DNA from: Montifringilla adamsi
Taxonomy: Eukaryota > Chordata > Aves > Passeriformes > Passeridae
Assembly (NCBI GenBank): GCA_017590115.1
Contig: JAGGNK010007559.1
Coordinates: 5,992,641 to 6,056,640 of the forward strand
DNA: 64,000 nt
Direction of reading: 5' to 3'
A model generated the notes under the pieces. It made no database searches, had not been told where the DNA came from, and was given only the letters and a program-made list of their open reading frames with translations. The position numbers and the translations under genes are program-made. Positions 33,613-44,587 of this stretch are shown in pieces; within the stretch, counting starts at the first letter, position 1; each line of letters starts with the position of its first letter.

Positions 33613-36270
33613 GCTGTGATGGTGTGTGTGTTCTTTGTGTCCTGCTCGCATCTGAGCACTGCGTTCCTGTGCTGGCACCCGGGTCTGACTCAGGAGCAGA
33701 GGGAAGGGTGGCTCTGTGGCTGCCCCTCGTGTGGGCTTCCTTGCCCAATATCCCCCTGACAGAGCACATAACCCCATTAGGGGCTTGCCTGCAATTATTT
33801 GAAAAAAATCCCACTTGTTTTTCGTAACTGCAGCTCGCTGAAGCCAAAATGGAATTTATTTTTTTTTCCTTGAGAATTAAGACTCTTAAGCTGTGTGAAC
33901 ATTGAGTTATGGGGTTATGGGATGTGTCTAGCAGGGACTCAGGTGATTCAGTAACATTTCCTTTCCATGTCATCGGGATTATTGGAACTATTCTCTTGGG
34001 AGGTCCCAGACCAGCAAATCAGCACTCTGCCTCTATATTAGGGATTAATAGCTCAGAAACTAAACTGAATAAAAGTGCTGATTTACAGCTTACTAAATCC
34101 ATTGTTAACTTGCTTTTTATATGCTCTATTAAAAAGAGGAATGTAATGCAATTACGCTGTGACATTCTGAGGTATTTATTTTAGCAGATTTTACCAATTT
34201 TAACTGAATAGATTCTCAAAATCAAATGGGGAGTGGGAGGGGAAAGAATTCAGAGGCTGACAGAACAACTGAGTTTTTCCAGGTCAGTTTTGAAGTTGAA
34301 TCCTTTACTCTTTTCCACCTGCTCAGCAAATAGTGTTCCTTGCTAATGGACAATGTCAAGGGGAACAGAAACTGCATTAATGTGTAAATCTGACAAAGGC
34401 CAGTTTATGTTCCATGGCAGCTCCAGCCATACAGAGACCCAGTGCTAAGTGGATAGTCCTTGGCTCTTGGCAGTAAGTTGTGAGCTACAGACAGAGCGCA
34501 GGATTAAAATGACCTGAACTCCAGTGTTCTGACACTGGAATTTGAGACCGAAGGTCAGTCTTTTCCTGTTGGATGCACTTGATGTGACAAAAGGTGCAAC
34601 TCCACGCACACCCCGTCTTTGGTGGGAGCGGAGCTGTGGTGGCAGCAGCCCGTGCTTTTCACACCAGTGTGACCTCCCTGCTTCGGGCAGAGGCTGGCAA
34701 GAGCTGCCTGGGCAGAGGTGGGAGGCTGACAGTGGTATCCATTTCCAGTGTCATGACAACCAGCTCAAAAGCAATAATGGAGTGAAGGGTTTTTTTTTCA
34801 GCGTTCATCTGTCTCTGTTTAACTGGCTGCCTTTTATTGAGTTTGCCATCTGGTTTATCTTTCCACTCACAGCACAGCTGCGGACAGCACCGGCCTTAAA
34901 AGTGCATCATTTGGTACCTCATATTAATGAGGATGATTTTGCTTTTAAGAGGAATTAGAAAAATGCTGGATCAATTGCTGGAAAACAGAATGCCAGCTCT
35001 GTGTATTATTCCTGTTTGAATGCCTCGACTTTAAGATTTACTACTGTTTTACTATTTACAGCACGATACTAATACCTAAACTGCCCAAGAGGCCGAGCAA
35101 CTGACAGTGGAGACTCTTCATGTGTTCTGTAATATTTCTATTCCTGTGATTTAAATTGAGATCATTTGTTTAAAGGTCAATGAGCTTATCCTTTTCCCAG
35201 GCTGATTTGTTCCTTTCCACTGCAACCAGCTCTGTGTCTGAAGGGCCATGCAAGGAAAAATCTTTTGGAACACACATTTTTGCAGCACCTTTCAATATAA
35301 AGATTTGACAAGCAGGGTTTGGTTCTGGTGCTTTGAAAGGAGACAAGTCAAAAAGAGAACTTCAAGTTCTCTCAAAGCAAGTGTGGAGATTTTTGTTTTA
35401 ATGATTTTTAACCTTTAAGCGTGAATGATTTTTTAATCTTCTTAGAGGAATGAGAGATGCCTGCTTTGTGTTCAGTCTGCTTCACCCAGATATTTATCTT
35501 CTGCTGAGGTTCCGTGCTGAATTTCTGAGACCAAACAGTCACGTTGTAACATTCTGTTCTCACCGAGTGCCAGGTCAATCGCTGGGGTCATTTGTGCACA
35601 CCCAGTATTCAGCTGTCAGGTAAATGCACTTGCTTGGATCAAAAGGCCATAAAAACAGGGAAAAGGAAGCATTTGCTCAGGTGTGCAAATTCTTTTGTAT
35701 TTTCTCACGTGAACACGCAGTTTGCTTCCATGGAATTGCCAGTGTGAGTTAAACCTTGGAAGGTGACTTTAATTTACAGTAAAGGAAAGGGTAGAAATTT
35801 ATGTGACCCCCCCCTCAGTGCTGCTTAGTGCCTCCTATCACCTCAACCCAGGTCCCCACCCAAGCACAAGGTAAAGGTACTCTGGTCTGTAAGGCTCCCT
35901 TAATTCAGCACAAGTCAATGACTTTTCGAAATTGCAGAGTAAGATCCCTGAAGCTGCTCAGAGGCTTCAATATGGTTGCACAGAAAGTTCAGGGGACAAC
36001 TGCAGTCTATGCTGTGGTCATTCTGTGGGTAGGGAGCAGACCTCTCTTGATAGGAGTCTGGTAACGACCACCAAAATGAAACTGCTCGGTTGTTTCTGCC
36101 TGGGAAGCTGAATAGTGGTGGAGTTCACAGAGCAGTGCTCCTTTGTTGTGTCCTGTTCTCCAGGGTCCCTGGAGCTGAGTCCAGGGCCTGGCACTGCAGG
36201 TCGATGAGTTCAAGTTCTGCAGTTCTCAATTTCTGCTGTGGTAATTCATACACACTGAGGATGGGGCTCT
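33613..36270. other. Intergenic DNA downstream of TOB1, no gene seen
   Basis: No supported gene or dispersed repeat was recognised. The short frames near 34,542-34,958 have no domain. Confidence 0.55.
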
Positions 36271-36373
36271 GAGCCACCTGATTCAACTGAAGCTGTCTCT
36301 GCTCATTGCAGGGAGTTGGACTGGGTGAGCTATCAAGGTCCCTTCCAACACAAACCATTCTATGGTTCTATAA
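36271..36373 (+). mobile_element. CR1 LINE 3' fragment
   Basis: 'ctgctcattgcagggagttg' followed by 'gactgggtgagc', 'aaggtcccttccaacac' and 'accattctatggttctata' is a CR1 3' end. Upstream homology fades near 36,271. Confidence 0.88.
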
Positions 36374-37558
36374 GCTATGGAAGGATCATCCTTCTTTGAT
36401 GATGCAAAATTAGAAAGCTGCTGAACATTGCTTGTACAATCTCTTGATGCACAGCCAGGACAGATGATCCCCCGGTGCTGCACTCTCTGCTCCCACTGCA
36501 TCCCAACCTGCAAAAGCCTGGTGGGAGCAAAAAGCCCAGCTACATTCTGAACTATCAAGTAACCAAACAACGAGTTGTTAAATCAGCTCTTTGGACTGAC
36601 ATGGGATCAAAGCAGAGTTCATGTACTGATCTGATGCCCCAGACTGTTCTATTAACATTTCAGGAATAAATACCTCAGGGTTTGTGTTGGTAGTTTTGGA
36701 GCAGATGAAGCAAACCGGTGGTTCAGCATTCTTTTTTATATCATCAGCAAGTTGATTTAAATTGAGTGTACAGAGTTGGCTGCATTCCCCTCATGAGTTG
36801 CATAAAAAGTTTGCTAAATTGAAGTGCCAGAGCTGTAAAATCCTGCTGAAGAGACTGTTTCCAAAGATCAGTGAGAGGAACTGTTAAACTGTTATCATGG
36901 CAGTGCCTGTGTGACTTTTGTCCTCTTGGCTTTATTTTAGTGACAGTAGTAAGGAGTTTTGCCTTGCAGAAGGGAAAAAGCATTAAGACTCAGAAACATA
37001 AACCACATCCCCTTTGGAACTACGAGTTCTCTATGTCATAGACAAAATATGATCAGTGTGTGGAACAAATGGCAGGTGTACAATATTTTTAGAAAAACCT
37101 TGGTGTGCAGTGCAGACATCCCTCAACCTCCATCCTTTATTCTGTCAGCTTTGGTTTGTTATAAACAACCTGTAGTATCGATGGCTGCAGTTTTGGTGGA
37201 GCTTGCTGTAGTTTGCATTTGGTGATTTAACACTTCAGAGGCTTGGAATCAGAGCTCCTTTGCTCTGAGTTTTGGGACACTCTTACATTTACACAGTCTG
37301 TCAGCCATGGAGCTCATTGTGCTACATTCCCTTGTCCCCTCGGCTTCAGGATTACCAAAAGCATAAAAGAAAAGAGGACTCTGGGAATGCATAGCCTTAA
37401 TTATTGTTGTTTAGTGCCCCTGTGAGCTGCTCTGAGAATTTTTTATCAGCCGGCTAATGCCTTTAAAACCAGGCCTGGAAATCCACCTTCTTTCCTTTGC
37501 AGAACGTATTCATTCCCTGCTACACCCATAACCATAGCTTTTCTGCCTCCCACAGCAT
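36374..37558. other. Intergenic DNA, no gene seen
   Basis: No supported gene or repeat was recognised. The words 'cctgctacacc' at 37,516-37,526 repeat the right edge of the neighbouring LTR and may be chance or a trace of a related sequence. Confidence 0.5.
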
Positions 37559-37566
37559 CCTCAGTA
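37559..37566. repeat. Candidate target-site duplication, left copy
   Basis: 'cctcagta' directly precedes the LTR body. The identical word follows it at 38,176-38,183. Confidence 0.5.
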
Positions 37567-37690
37567 TCCCGGTAGGTTCCAGCCGGGCTGCGCCCGGTGG
37601 ACTGCCGAGGCCAGGATAGTCTCAGTGGAGGCTCAGACTTGGTCCGATCTCCCAAGCCGTTCCTAGCTGCAGGCAGCCAAGCAAGCTCAA

Positions 37691-37741
37691 GTGATTTCAG
37701 CTCTTAGTGATTATCAGCTCTGTGTGATTATCAGCTCTTTT
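37691..37741. repeat. Short tandem repeat in the U5-like part of the LTR
   Basis: Three imperfect copies of a 16-18 bp unit ('gtgattatcagctct' and variants) lie side by side in the LTR part downstream of the poly(A) signals. Confidence 0.8.
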
Positions 37742-37785
37742 GGCTTGTTTGTGGCCGTGGCAGCAGAAGCAGGGAGAGGGAGGAG

Positions 37786-37979
37786 AAGCGCTTTATAAGG
37801 TTCTGCAGGATTCTTTATTAGGGTGTCCCACGAAGGTTCTCAGTGACAGCTCTTCTGCCAAACCAGGCAGAATTAGGGGTTTAAGCACTGTGTAAGGTTC
37901 CGCAGGATTCTTTATTAGGGTGTCCCACGAAGGTTCTCAGTGACAGCTCTTCTGCCAAACCAGGCAGAATTAGGGGTTT
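37786..37979 (-). repeat. 97-bp tandem duplication carrying the LTR poly(A) signal
   Basis: Two copies with a period of 97 bp (37,786-37,882 and 37,883-37,979) differ at only a few positions, for example 'ttctgcagg' versus 'ttccgcagg'. Each holds one minus-strand AATAAA, so the R-like segment of the LTR is present twice. The TATA box lies at the outer edge of the right copy and is not duplicated. Confidence 0.92.
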
Positions 37980-38175
37980 TTATACCCTACAGAGGTTTTT
38001 AAAACTGTCCAATAGTAAGGGTCAGGGGAAAGTGACCTGTAGGCTCACAGAGAGATAAGCAGGGTCCGAAAGGCGGAAGAGAGGGGCTTCTAAGGCCCGA
38101 GTCATCGTGACTTGGCATTTCCTAGCTCAGGCTTCTGGCCTCCAAGGAGGCCTTGCAGGCCCTGGGCCTGCTACA

Positions 38176-38183
38176 CCTCAGTA
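38176..38183. repeat. Candidate target-site duplication, right copy
   Basis: 'cctcagta' directly follows the LTR body, matching the left copy. Confidence 0.5.
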
Positions 38184-41100
38184 GGACCGAGTTCTGTGTT
38201 GCCCCCTTTGTTCACCGCCTCTTGCTACTTGCTGTGCTGCTCCAGGCGTTCATGCTGCTCCTCTCTTCTCCCAGGCTCCACTTCTGCCTGGCCCCAGCTC
38301 TGAACTGTGTGTGCTGGAGCTGCTGTGCCAGGGGAGACACCACATGCGAGGCTTCAGCAAGAGAGGTGCCCTCTCCCAGCACCTCCTGGCCTCAGGCTTT
38401 GCTTGGCTTCGCTTCAAAGATGCAGTGTCAAGAGCCTGGGAATGTCAGAACACAGGGAAGGGTTGCAGGAGGTGCTCTCAGTCCCAGGGAATGGGGTGAA
38501 TTTGCTGCTTGGGCAGCCTCAGTAATGCAACAATGCAACAGTCCAGGAGTTTACAGGCATGCTGATGGAAACCAGAGGTGGCAGGTTAGAGAGAAGCATG
38601 GTGTCATACATAGATGATAGCTCAGGTACTCCACAGATCAGAGCTGACTCTGGGCAAGCCATTGCCCTTTTCTGTGTTGTTTCCCCCTCTGTCTCCATTG
38701 GAATCCACTGTAAGTGTCAGTCTTTCCTTGGCTTTTTGCTGTAAGGAACTTCATCCAGTTTCTCTGTGCCACAAGAGCAAGCTCTGAGGCTGACCTGCAA
38801 TTCCCTCCTTTTATTGCGCTTAGTCTCTGTGGCCTTGGAGTGCCTCCTTTGTTGCTCAGTTCTCTTAACCTGGATTAGGTAACCTCTGTGTTTTGAACAA
38901 AACATGCCTATAAAAGTGAGGCACTGGGTTCTCATTGTCCATGGTATGTAGAGTCTGATTCACCCTCACCAGAGCAGAAGGCCACTGGAGCACTGGAATC
39001 TCACACTCTGATTATTGTGATTCTCTAAAAGAATGTCTGTGGATGTTTCTATACATATGAAAGTATATATTCCTTCAGTACAAATCATGTGAAAACTTTG
39101 CAACTGAAGTTGTTGCCGGTCAAAGTTAGATTTGCAGACAGATTTTACAAACAAAAATTAATTCCCCTCTGATTTTCATTAGACCCTGATGCAACACATC
39201 CCACATGCCAGCACAGAACAGGGCTGCTGGGCTCTGCCACAGCCATGCTAAGAAGTGTGAATCTTCTACAGATAGACTGGGCAAGAGTAGATTTGATGCT
39301 TTTAAGCCCATATTTGAGCCTTTCACTCCCTGCTGAGTGTCAGATGTTGTAGGTAACTGCAATGTGTTTTTGAAGCCCAGGGGTCTGTGTTTTCCAGGGT
39401 TAACCAGGCACCTACGGCACCTCTGCAAGTGAGTGGAAGAGTGCAAAATTACTGTTGAAAATATTAACACTTGGGGCAATTACCTACTTTGCAGGTATAT
39501 GAATACTACATATTGAGTCTCATGTTGTATTTATTAACTGCTTTGAGACATATTTTCATATTTTACTTGAGAAAATTGCTATTTCATTTTTGAGTAACGG
39601 GTGTTTTAAGTAATGTACGTTCTGCTTTTTTGCCTTTAGACTGTTACAGTGCTGTCCTTAAAGATTCATTTCAGCATTGCTAAACCAAATCACTTGAGAA
39701 ATTGTCACTCAGTCTTCCAAGAATATTTTAGAAATTATGAGGTAATCATAAATAATTATCCACCTCACATCACATTAATTTATCTTATGGGTGTAGAGTT
39801 AAATAGATTTCAGAGTTTTCTTCTCTCCACAAGTCTACTAAGAACTTATGTGAAAATTTAGGTTCTTAGGAAATCACAGTTTCTCTGGAACTGTCACTGC
39901 ACAGGAAACCATACTGAAGGGATAGGGATGAGCTCAGAAGTGCCAGCAATTAACCACAGCTGCTTAATGGAATCAGATTTCTAAGTGACACAGAAGGACT
40001 GAGACCTGCTACCACCCTCCTGCCTATGTGCTTTGCATGACAGTTTTGACAGGCTGGTGGCAACAACTGCAGGCAACCACCTGAAATTAACTTATACAAA
40101 CTGATAAGGGACAGAAACGCCCAGTAAAGAGATCAGCACTTCATCTCCAACCTCTCACTCCTGACCTACAAGGAAGGTCTCCAGAACTGCTTCAAAAGAC
40201 AATCCAAGTACTAAAATTCCTGACTCCAGGATAGAAAATCACATAGATATTGACTGCATATTATTATGGTTTTTGCCACCACCAGACATTCCTAGGCAAT
40301 AATTATTCCTATCTCTCTTACTCTCTCTTTGTGCCATAAATTACATCATCAGCTGTCCTCTGGCTAGCATCCTTCCTTTCATCAACAGGAACTAATCACC
40401 CCTTCTCTCAAACTGCCTAATTAATTAATATAATGAAGTTTAACACAGAACAACTATTCTCAGTCCGTATTTAGCTCTAAGGTTATTGCTTCTATTTCAG
40501 GTCTGAAGCAGTCTGATGTGCCTGCAGTCATGTGTGGTTTTTCTGAGTGTGCCCACTGACCTAATAAACTATGTCCCCTGTCCCTGCCCTTGCCTCACTT
40601 CCATCTTGCCCTGTCCTTGCTCTGATGCCTCTGCTGCACCTCTGGGCTTGCTCCTGCTGGGCTGAGCCTGCCAAGGAAGGCAGAGCCTCAAGGAGCTGCT
40701 GTGGGAGGTGCTCTGCTGGCCCAGTTCAAGGGGAAGCACAGGCATCCTGCGCTGGAGCTGCTCTGGGGGTCTGCACCTCCCATCCCACCTGACCCCAGTG
40801 CCACCTGGCAGGGGCTGGTGGCAGGTAAGGGAAGCTGCTGGTGACAGTGGAGAGCTGGGAGCAAGACTGGCTGGATGATCATTTTGTTAGACAGCACTCA
40901 TTTGGGGGTGATGAACTTTTGGACGTCAGTAAAGTTGTCTTTCATTTTTTTCTTGGTGTCTCCACAGTTTTAAGTATTCAGTGTTTAGAGTCTTTGACCT
41001 GCCCACAGTGAGATACCAGAAGATCTGATTAAATTCAGCACCTGGATCTCATCTGGTATACATCCATCTTTTATCCACTGTTCTGCTGTACAACCTCTCT

Positions 41101-42667
41101 CCTACCTTGTTTAGTCCTTGAAATTTCTAGGTTTCTCCCTCCTAATTTTTCTGTTTTCCTTCAAGGTCTCCTTTAAAACTTGCTTTTCGTAGTTTCCTTC
41201 CCAAACCAAGCTGTTCTCCCTTGCTGCTTGTCTGAGGTCTGTGCCTCACCATGTATAATTTGCAGTGTATTATCTGATGGAGACTGTAATCTCTCTAGGG
41301 CAGGGCTGTGTCCTGCCCTGGACTCACAGTTGCCTGTTTTACTCTGTGAGGCTGAATAAGAAGGACACAGACACTCCCAAATAAACTGTGTTGTGTGATC
41401 TATGTTCCAGAAACAAATGCAGGAACAATTGTTACTAATAACACAGTTTATGCCATACCACTGCGGCTTGGGAAGAAGTAGATCCTTTAGGCAAAGAAAC
41501 ATCCTTTACAAAACATTTGTGGAATGTATTTATCTAAAAATACAAGGGCTTATGTTAGAGAACAATGTTCCTCTGCTGATTTATAGTTAACTGTCAATGG
41601 CAACACAGGACTTTTTAACCAGTCATGCTGTAGTAATGTCTTAACTTTATCCCTTTCCTTCTCTGCAACTTCTGTTCCAAGGCTGATTTCCTTGGCCTCT
41701 GCTGCTGCTTTTGGAAGAGTCCCACTCGCTTGGCTCTCCCATTGTGGGAGGACCAGAAAAGGAGAATGGATGAGGAGCAGGATGACCCTACTCACAGAGG
41801 TAAAGGTTGGGGGTGAAACCTCAGGCATGCAGGACAGACTTCTGCCTTTAGAAAACTGAAACTTCCACTGAAACGTCCCTCTGCACGTGTGCTGGGGGTA
41901 ATGTGTGGCTAATAATGCATTTTAAAAGGCCTTTTGGCCAGGGATCTCCAGTGAGTTGGACTTCTTGCTGCCTGCACAAATGAGCTCTGCACATAAACCT
42001 CTCCCCAGGGGAAGTGAAGAACGAGCACTGTGTGAGTGGAGATGAGGATCAGCTGAGACCCCAGCCTGGCGATGCCTCCCTCCAAAAACCAGAACGGTTA
42101 GAGAGAGAGGATTTTGACTTTGCTTCTTTTCCAGAGAGATCTGAGGCTGTCTAGCTCAACCCTGCTGCTGGGGGCATTGCTGTGAGGTGGCAAGTGGCCC
42201 ACTGGAACAAAAGGCTCGTTCTGGCTGTGGCCGGGCTCTCACGCTGCTCGGCTCCCAGCTGCTTTTTGGAAAGAGCAGTGCTGGAGAGCCCAGTTTGAGC
42301 CCTCCTGTGGGGCCACTGTCATTTTAGATATTTTGGTCTCTTGTCATGTATAATAATATATCTGTATTATTTGCAAGCAGTTAGTCATCTAGCCAGAATG
42401 GGGTTTTTTTTCCCTGGAGGATGTTTAGGATCACATAACTCTTACAGTCAGAGGGGAAAACATCTGAAGATGTTTGGATTAGTCATATCACTGCTGCAGT
42501 TATCTTCATCCAGAGCCTTTTCTTTCATTCCCTGTTAGAGCTCCTGAACTTGAGGGCTGTATCTGATCTCCAGCCTTTCCCAGAATGACAATTATCAAGG
42601 CAAGCTGGAAGGCAAAGAGGAGCCCAGGCTGTACAACCTCTATCCAGTTATTTCTTCCTTGACTTGA
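38184..42667. other. Intergenic DNA, no gene seen
   Basis: No supported gene or dispersed repeat was recognised. The GC-richer portion at 38,200-38,550 has overlapping frames up to 154 codons without domains. AT-rich DNA follows at 38,900-41,600. Confidence 0.55.
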
Positions 42668-42691
42668 TTTTTTTTTTTTTTTTTTTTTTTT
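42668..42691. repeat. Poly(T) run
   Basis: 24 consecutive T. On the - strand this reads as a poly(A) run, but no retrocopy could be recognised next to it. Confidence 0.9.
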
Positions 42692-44157
42692 AATAACCAC
42701 TTGATAAATCATGCCATGGAGAGCTGGGAATGGGAGCATATGGTCTGCTCTCCTACTCCTGCCTTCCAGCAGCAGTTCTGGTTTCTCTGGGCTCCCATTT
42801 CCCTTCAGAATGAGGTGTAACCCCATTTCTGTGTCTTTGAGAGGAGCTCTAAAATTTCCTTCTTGTCTGAGAGCTCTGGCTGACCCCAGGCTATGATACC
42901 ACTCACCCACAGGTTTTTATCCTCAGAAAATCCCCCTGTGGCATTGCTTCCCCTGCTGAGGAGAGCCCTGGACATTGGCACCAGGTTGGCCTTTTTCTCC
43001 TGTGAAATGCATGATCCTCCCCACAGCAGGGGAAAGGGAAAGTATGATTTGCTTTCCATCCATTACACATCCTGTGCTTGGTCGGGATGTGCTTAAACTG
43101 GGGACAGCTGATTTTGGAGTGTTTTCAAGGGAGCTGATGTTGAGTAGGACTAAACAGCAGTGACTGTCACTGTAGACAGAGGTGCAAATCCTTTCTCCCG
43201 GGGATCACTTAGGCTGTGCCCACAGTGAGGATGTTAATGGGTATTGTCCAAAACTCAGTGGCATCCCAGCAGTACAGGGACAAGCCAATTGAGACAAAAA
43301 AGAAGGAAAATTGGAAATTGGTCACTGTTACTTGTAACTCTTTGAGGTCCTTTTAGAAGCAGACCCCCAAAGGCCACCAAACCCCAATGGGTTTAGGCTG
43401 ACAGTCCCTCTGCTGCTGCGAGGCTGGGGTGAGGGGTCTGTGCCACACTTGGCTGCTTTTAGTGCTGTCTGCATTCACAGAGATCAGGTGCTGGGAGGCC
43501 ACTTGCAGAGCAAATGCCTTTGCTGTGCACCTTGTCCTTGTGAACTGGAAGAACCTGAAGGACTGGTGAACAGGGGACCTGCAGCCAGCTCCTGTCGGGA
43601 TTCACTCGGGGATTGTTCTTTCCTCAGTCCGTCCAGAAATGAAGTAACATTTGGTGGGAGGTGCCTTTCCCCGTGGCAATCGGCCCATGGGGATGTGCTG
43701 AGGCACGTCTGGGGCTAGGATGCACTAAAAATATAAGCGGCAGGTGTAAACATTGCCTTTTGCCAGGGTGGGAGGGTGTCAGCAGAGAGGGCCAGGCACG
43801 GCCAGCAGCTGCAGGTGGCAGAGCAGAGAGAGGCACACGCTCTCTTCCTCTGGGTTGTTCTGGGGTTTTTTAAAAAGCACTTATTTAAAATTCTAACGGC
43901 TTTGCACATTAAAATCGCAGCTTTTCCCTCGCCGTGTCGCGGTAGCCACGTTTCGAGAGGTCGGGGAAGAGACCGCAAACAGGAAAACAAGGAAACAAAG
44001 AAACAGGAAAAAAACCTATGGAAGGAGAAATGCCTCCACCTCCTCCCTCCGCTGCAGGGCACTCTGCTTCCTTTCGTTTTCTTTCTAAGCCCTAAAAGCG
44101 AATACAAAAATCAGGAAGGAGGTGGCCCGCGCCCCCTGCGGCAGGCCCGGCACAGGG
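42692..44157. other. Intergenic DNA, no gene seen
   Basis: No supported gene was recognised. Composition turns GC-rich towards the repeats at 44.16 kb. Overlapping frames of about 130 codons near 43,715-44,171 are open on both strands and look accidental. Confidence 0.55.
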
Positions 44158-44253
44158 GACAGGGTGGGTGACAGGACGGGTGACAGGGCGGGTGACAGGG
44201 TGGGTGACAGGAGGGGTGACAGAAGGAGTGACAGGGCGGGTGACAGGGCGGGT
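44158..44253. repeat. 12-bp minisatellite, eight copies
   Basis: Eight tandem copies of 'gacagggcgggt' and variants ('gacagggtgggt', 'gacaggaggggt', 'gacagaaggagt') fill exactly 96 bp. The + strand is G-rich with repeated GGG runs, so quadruplex formation is possible. Confidence 0.95.
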
Positions 44254-44290
44254 GCCACGTCAGCTGCTGCCTGTGCTGCCAGCAGAGGTG

Positions 44291-44320
44291 GCCACCGAGA
44301 GCCACCGAGAGCCACCGAGT
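44291..44320. repeat. 10-bp tandem repeat, three copies
   Basis: 'gccaccgaga' twice and then 'gccaccgagt'. It sits between the minisatellite and the polypyrimidine tract. Confidence 0.9.
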
Positions 44321-44371
44321 GCCAGCGCTCCGACCCCGCTCGGCGCAGGCAGCTGATCAGCCACGTCAGCG

Positions 44372-44587
44372 TCTCCTCTTCCTCCTCTTCCTCCTCTCCT
44401 CCTCTTCCTCCTCTACCTCCTCTCCTCCTCTTCCTCCTCTCCCTCCTCTCCTCCTCTCCCTCCTCTCCTCCTCTTCCTTCTCTTCCTCCTCTCCCTTCTC
44501 TCCCTCCTCTCCCTCCTCTCCTCCTCTTCCTCCTCTCCCTCCTCTCCTCCTCTCCTCCTCTCCTTCCTCTCCTCTCCCTCCTCTCCC
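44372..44587. repeat. 216-bp polypyrimidine tract (TCC/TTCC-type)
   Basis: Only C and T on the + strand except a single A near 44,415, built from 'tcctcctcttcc'-like words in many variants. The purine strand gives the Glu/Arg/Gly-rich open frames seen here on the - strand. Long mirror-like homopurine-homopyrimidine runs can adopt triplex (H-DNA). Confidence 0.95.

Larger units (their letters stand above)
37567..38175 (-). mobile_element. Probable solo LTR of an endogenous retrovirus
   Basis: Read on the - strand, this 609-bp block starts TGTAGCAGG at 38,175 and has a TATA box (TATAAAAA, + strand 37,977-37,984). About 65 bp further it has AATAAA (37,911-37,916), and after another 97 bp a second AATAAA (37,814-37,819), followed by a U5-like part. 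The order U3, TATA, R with poly(A) signal, U5 is that of a retroviral LTR.
The 8-bp word 'cctcagta' lies immediately outside both edges (37,559-37,566 and 38,176-38,183), consistent with a target-site duplication of 4-6 bp plus chance bases. The inner end does not finish in the usual CA, so that edge is uncertain. No gag, pol or env sequence is next to it. The family is not identified. Confidence 0.65.

Noticed and set aside
37446..38617. Retroviral coding remnants around the LTR
   Set aside because: No gag, pol or env-like sequence is recognisable; frames here are short and follow the LTR and GC-rich flank.
42668..42691. Poly(T) as the tail of a minus-strand processed pseudogene
   Set aside because: No coding similarity could be recognised on the side where the retrocopy body should be.
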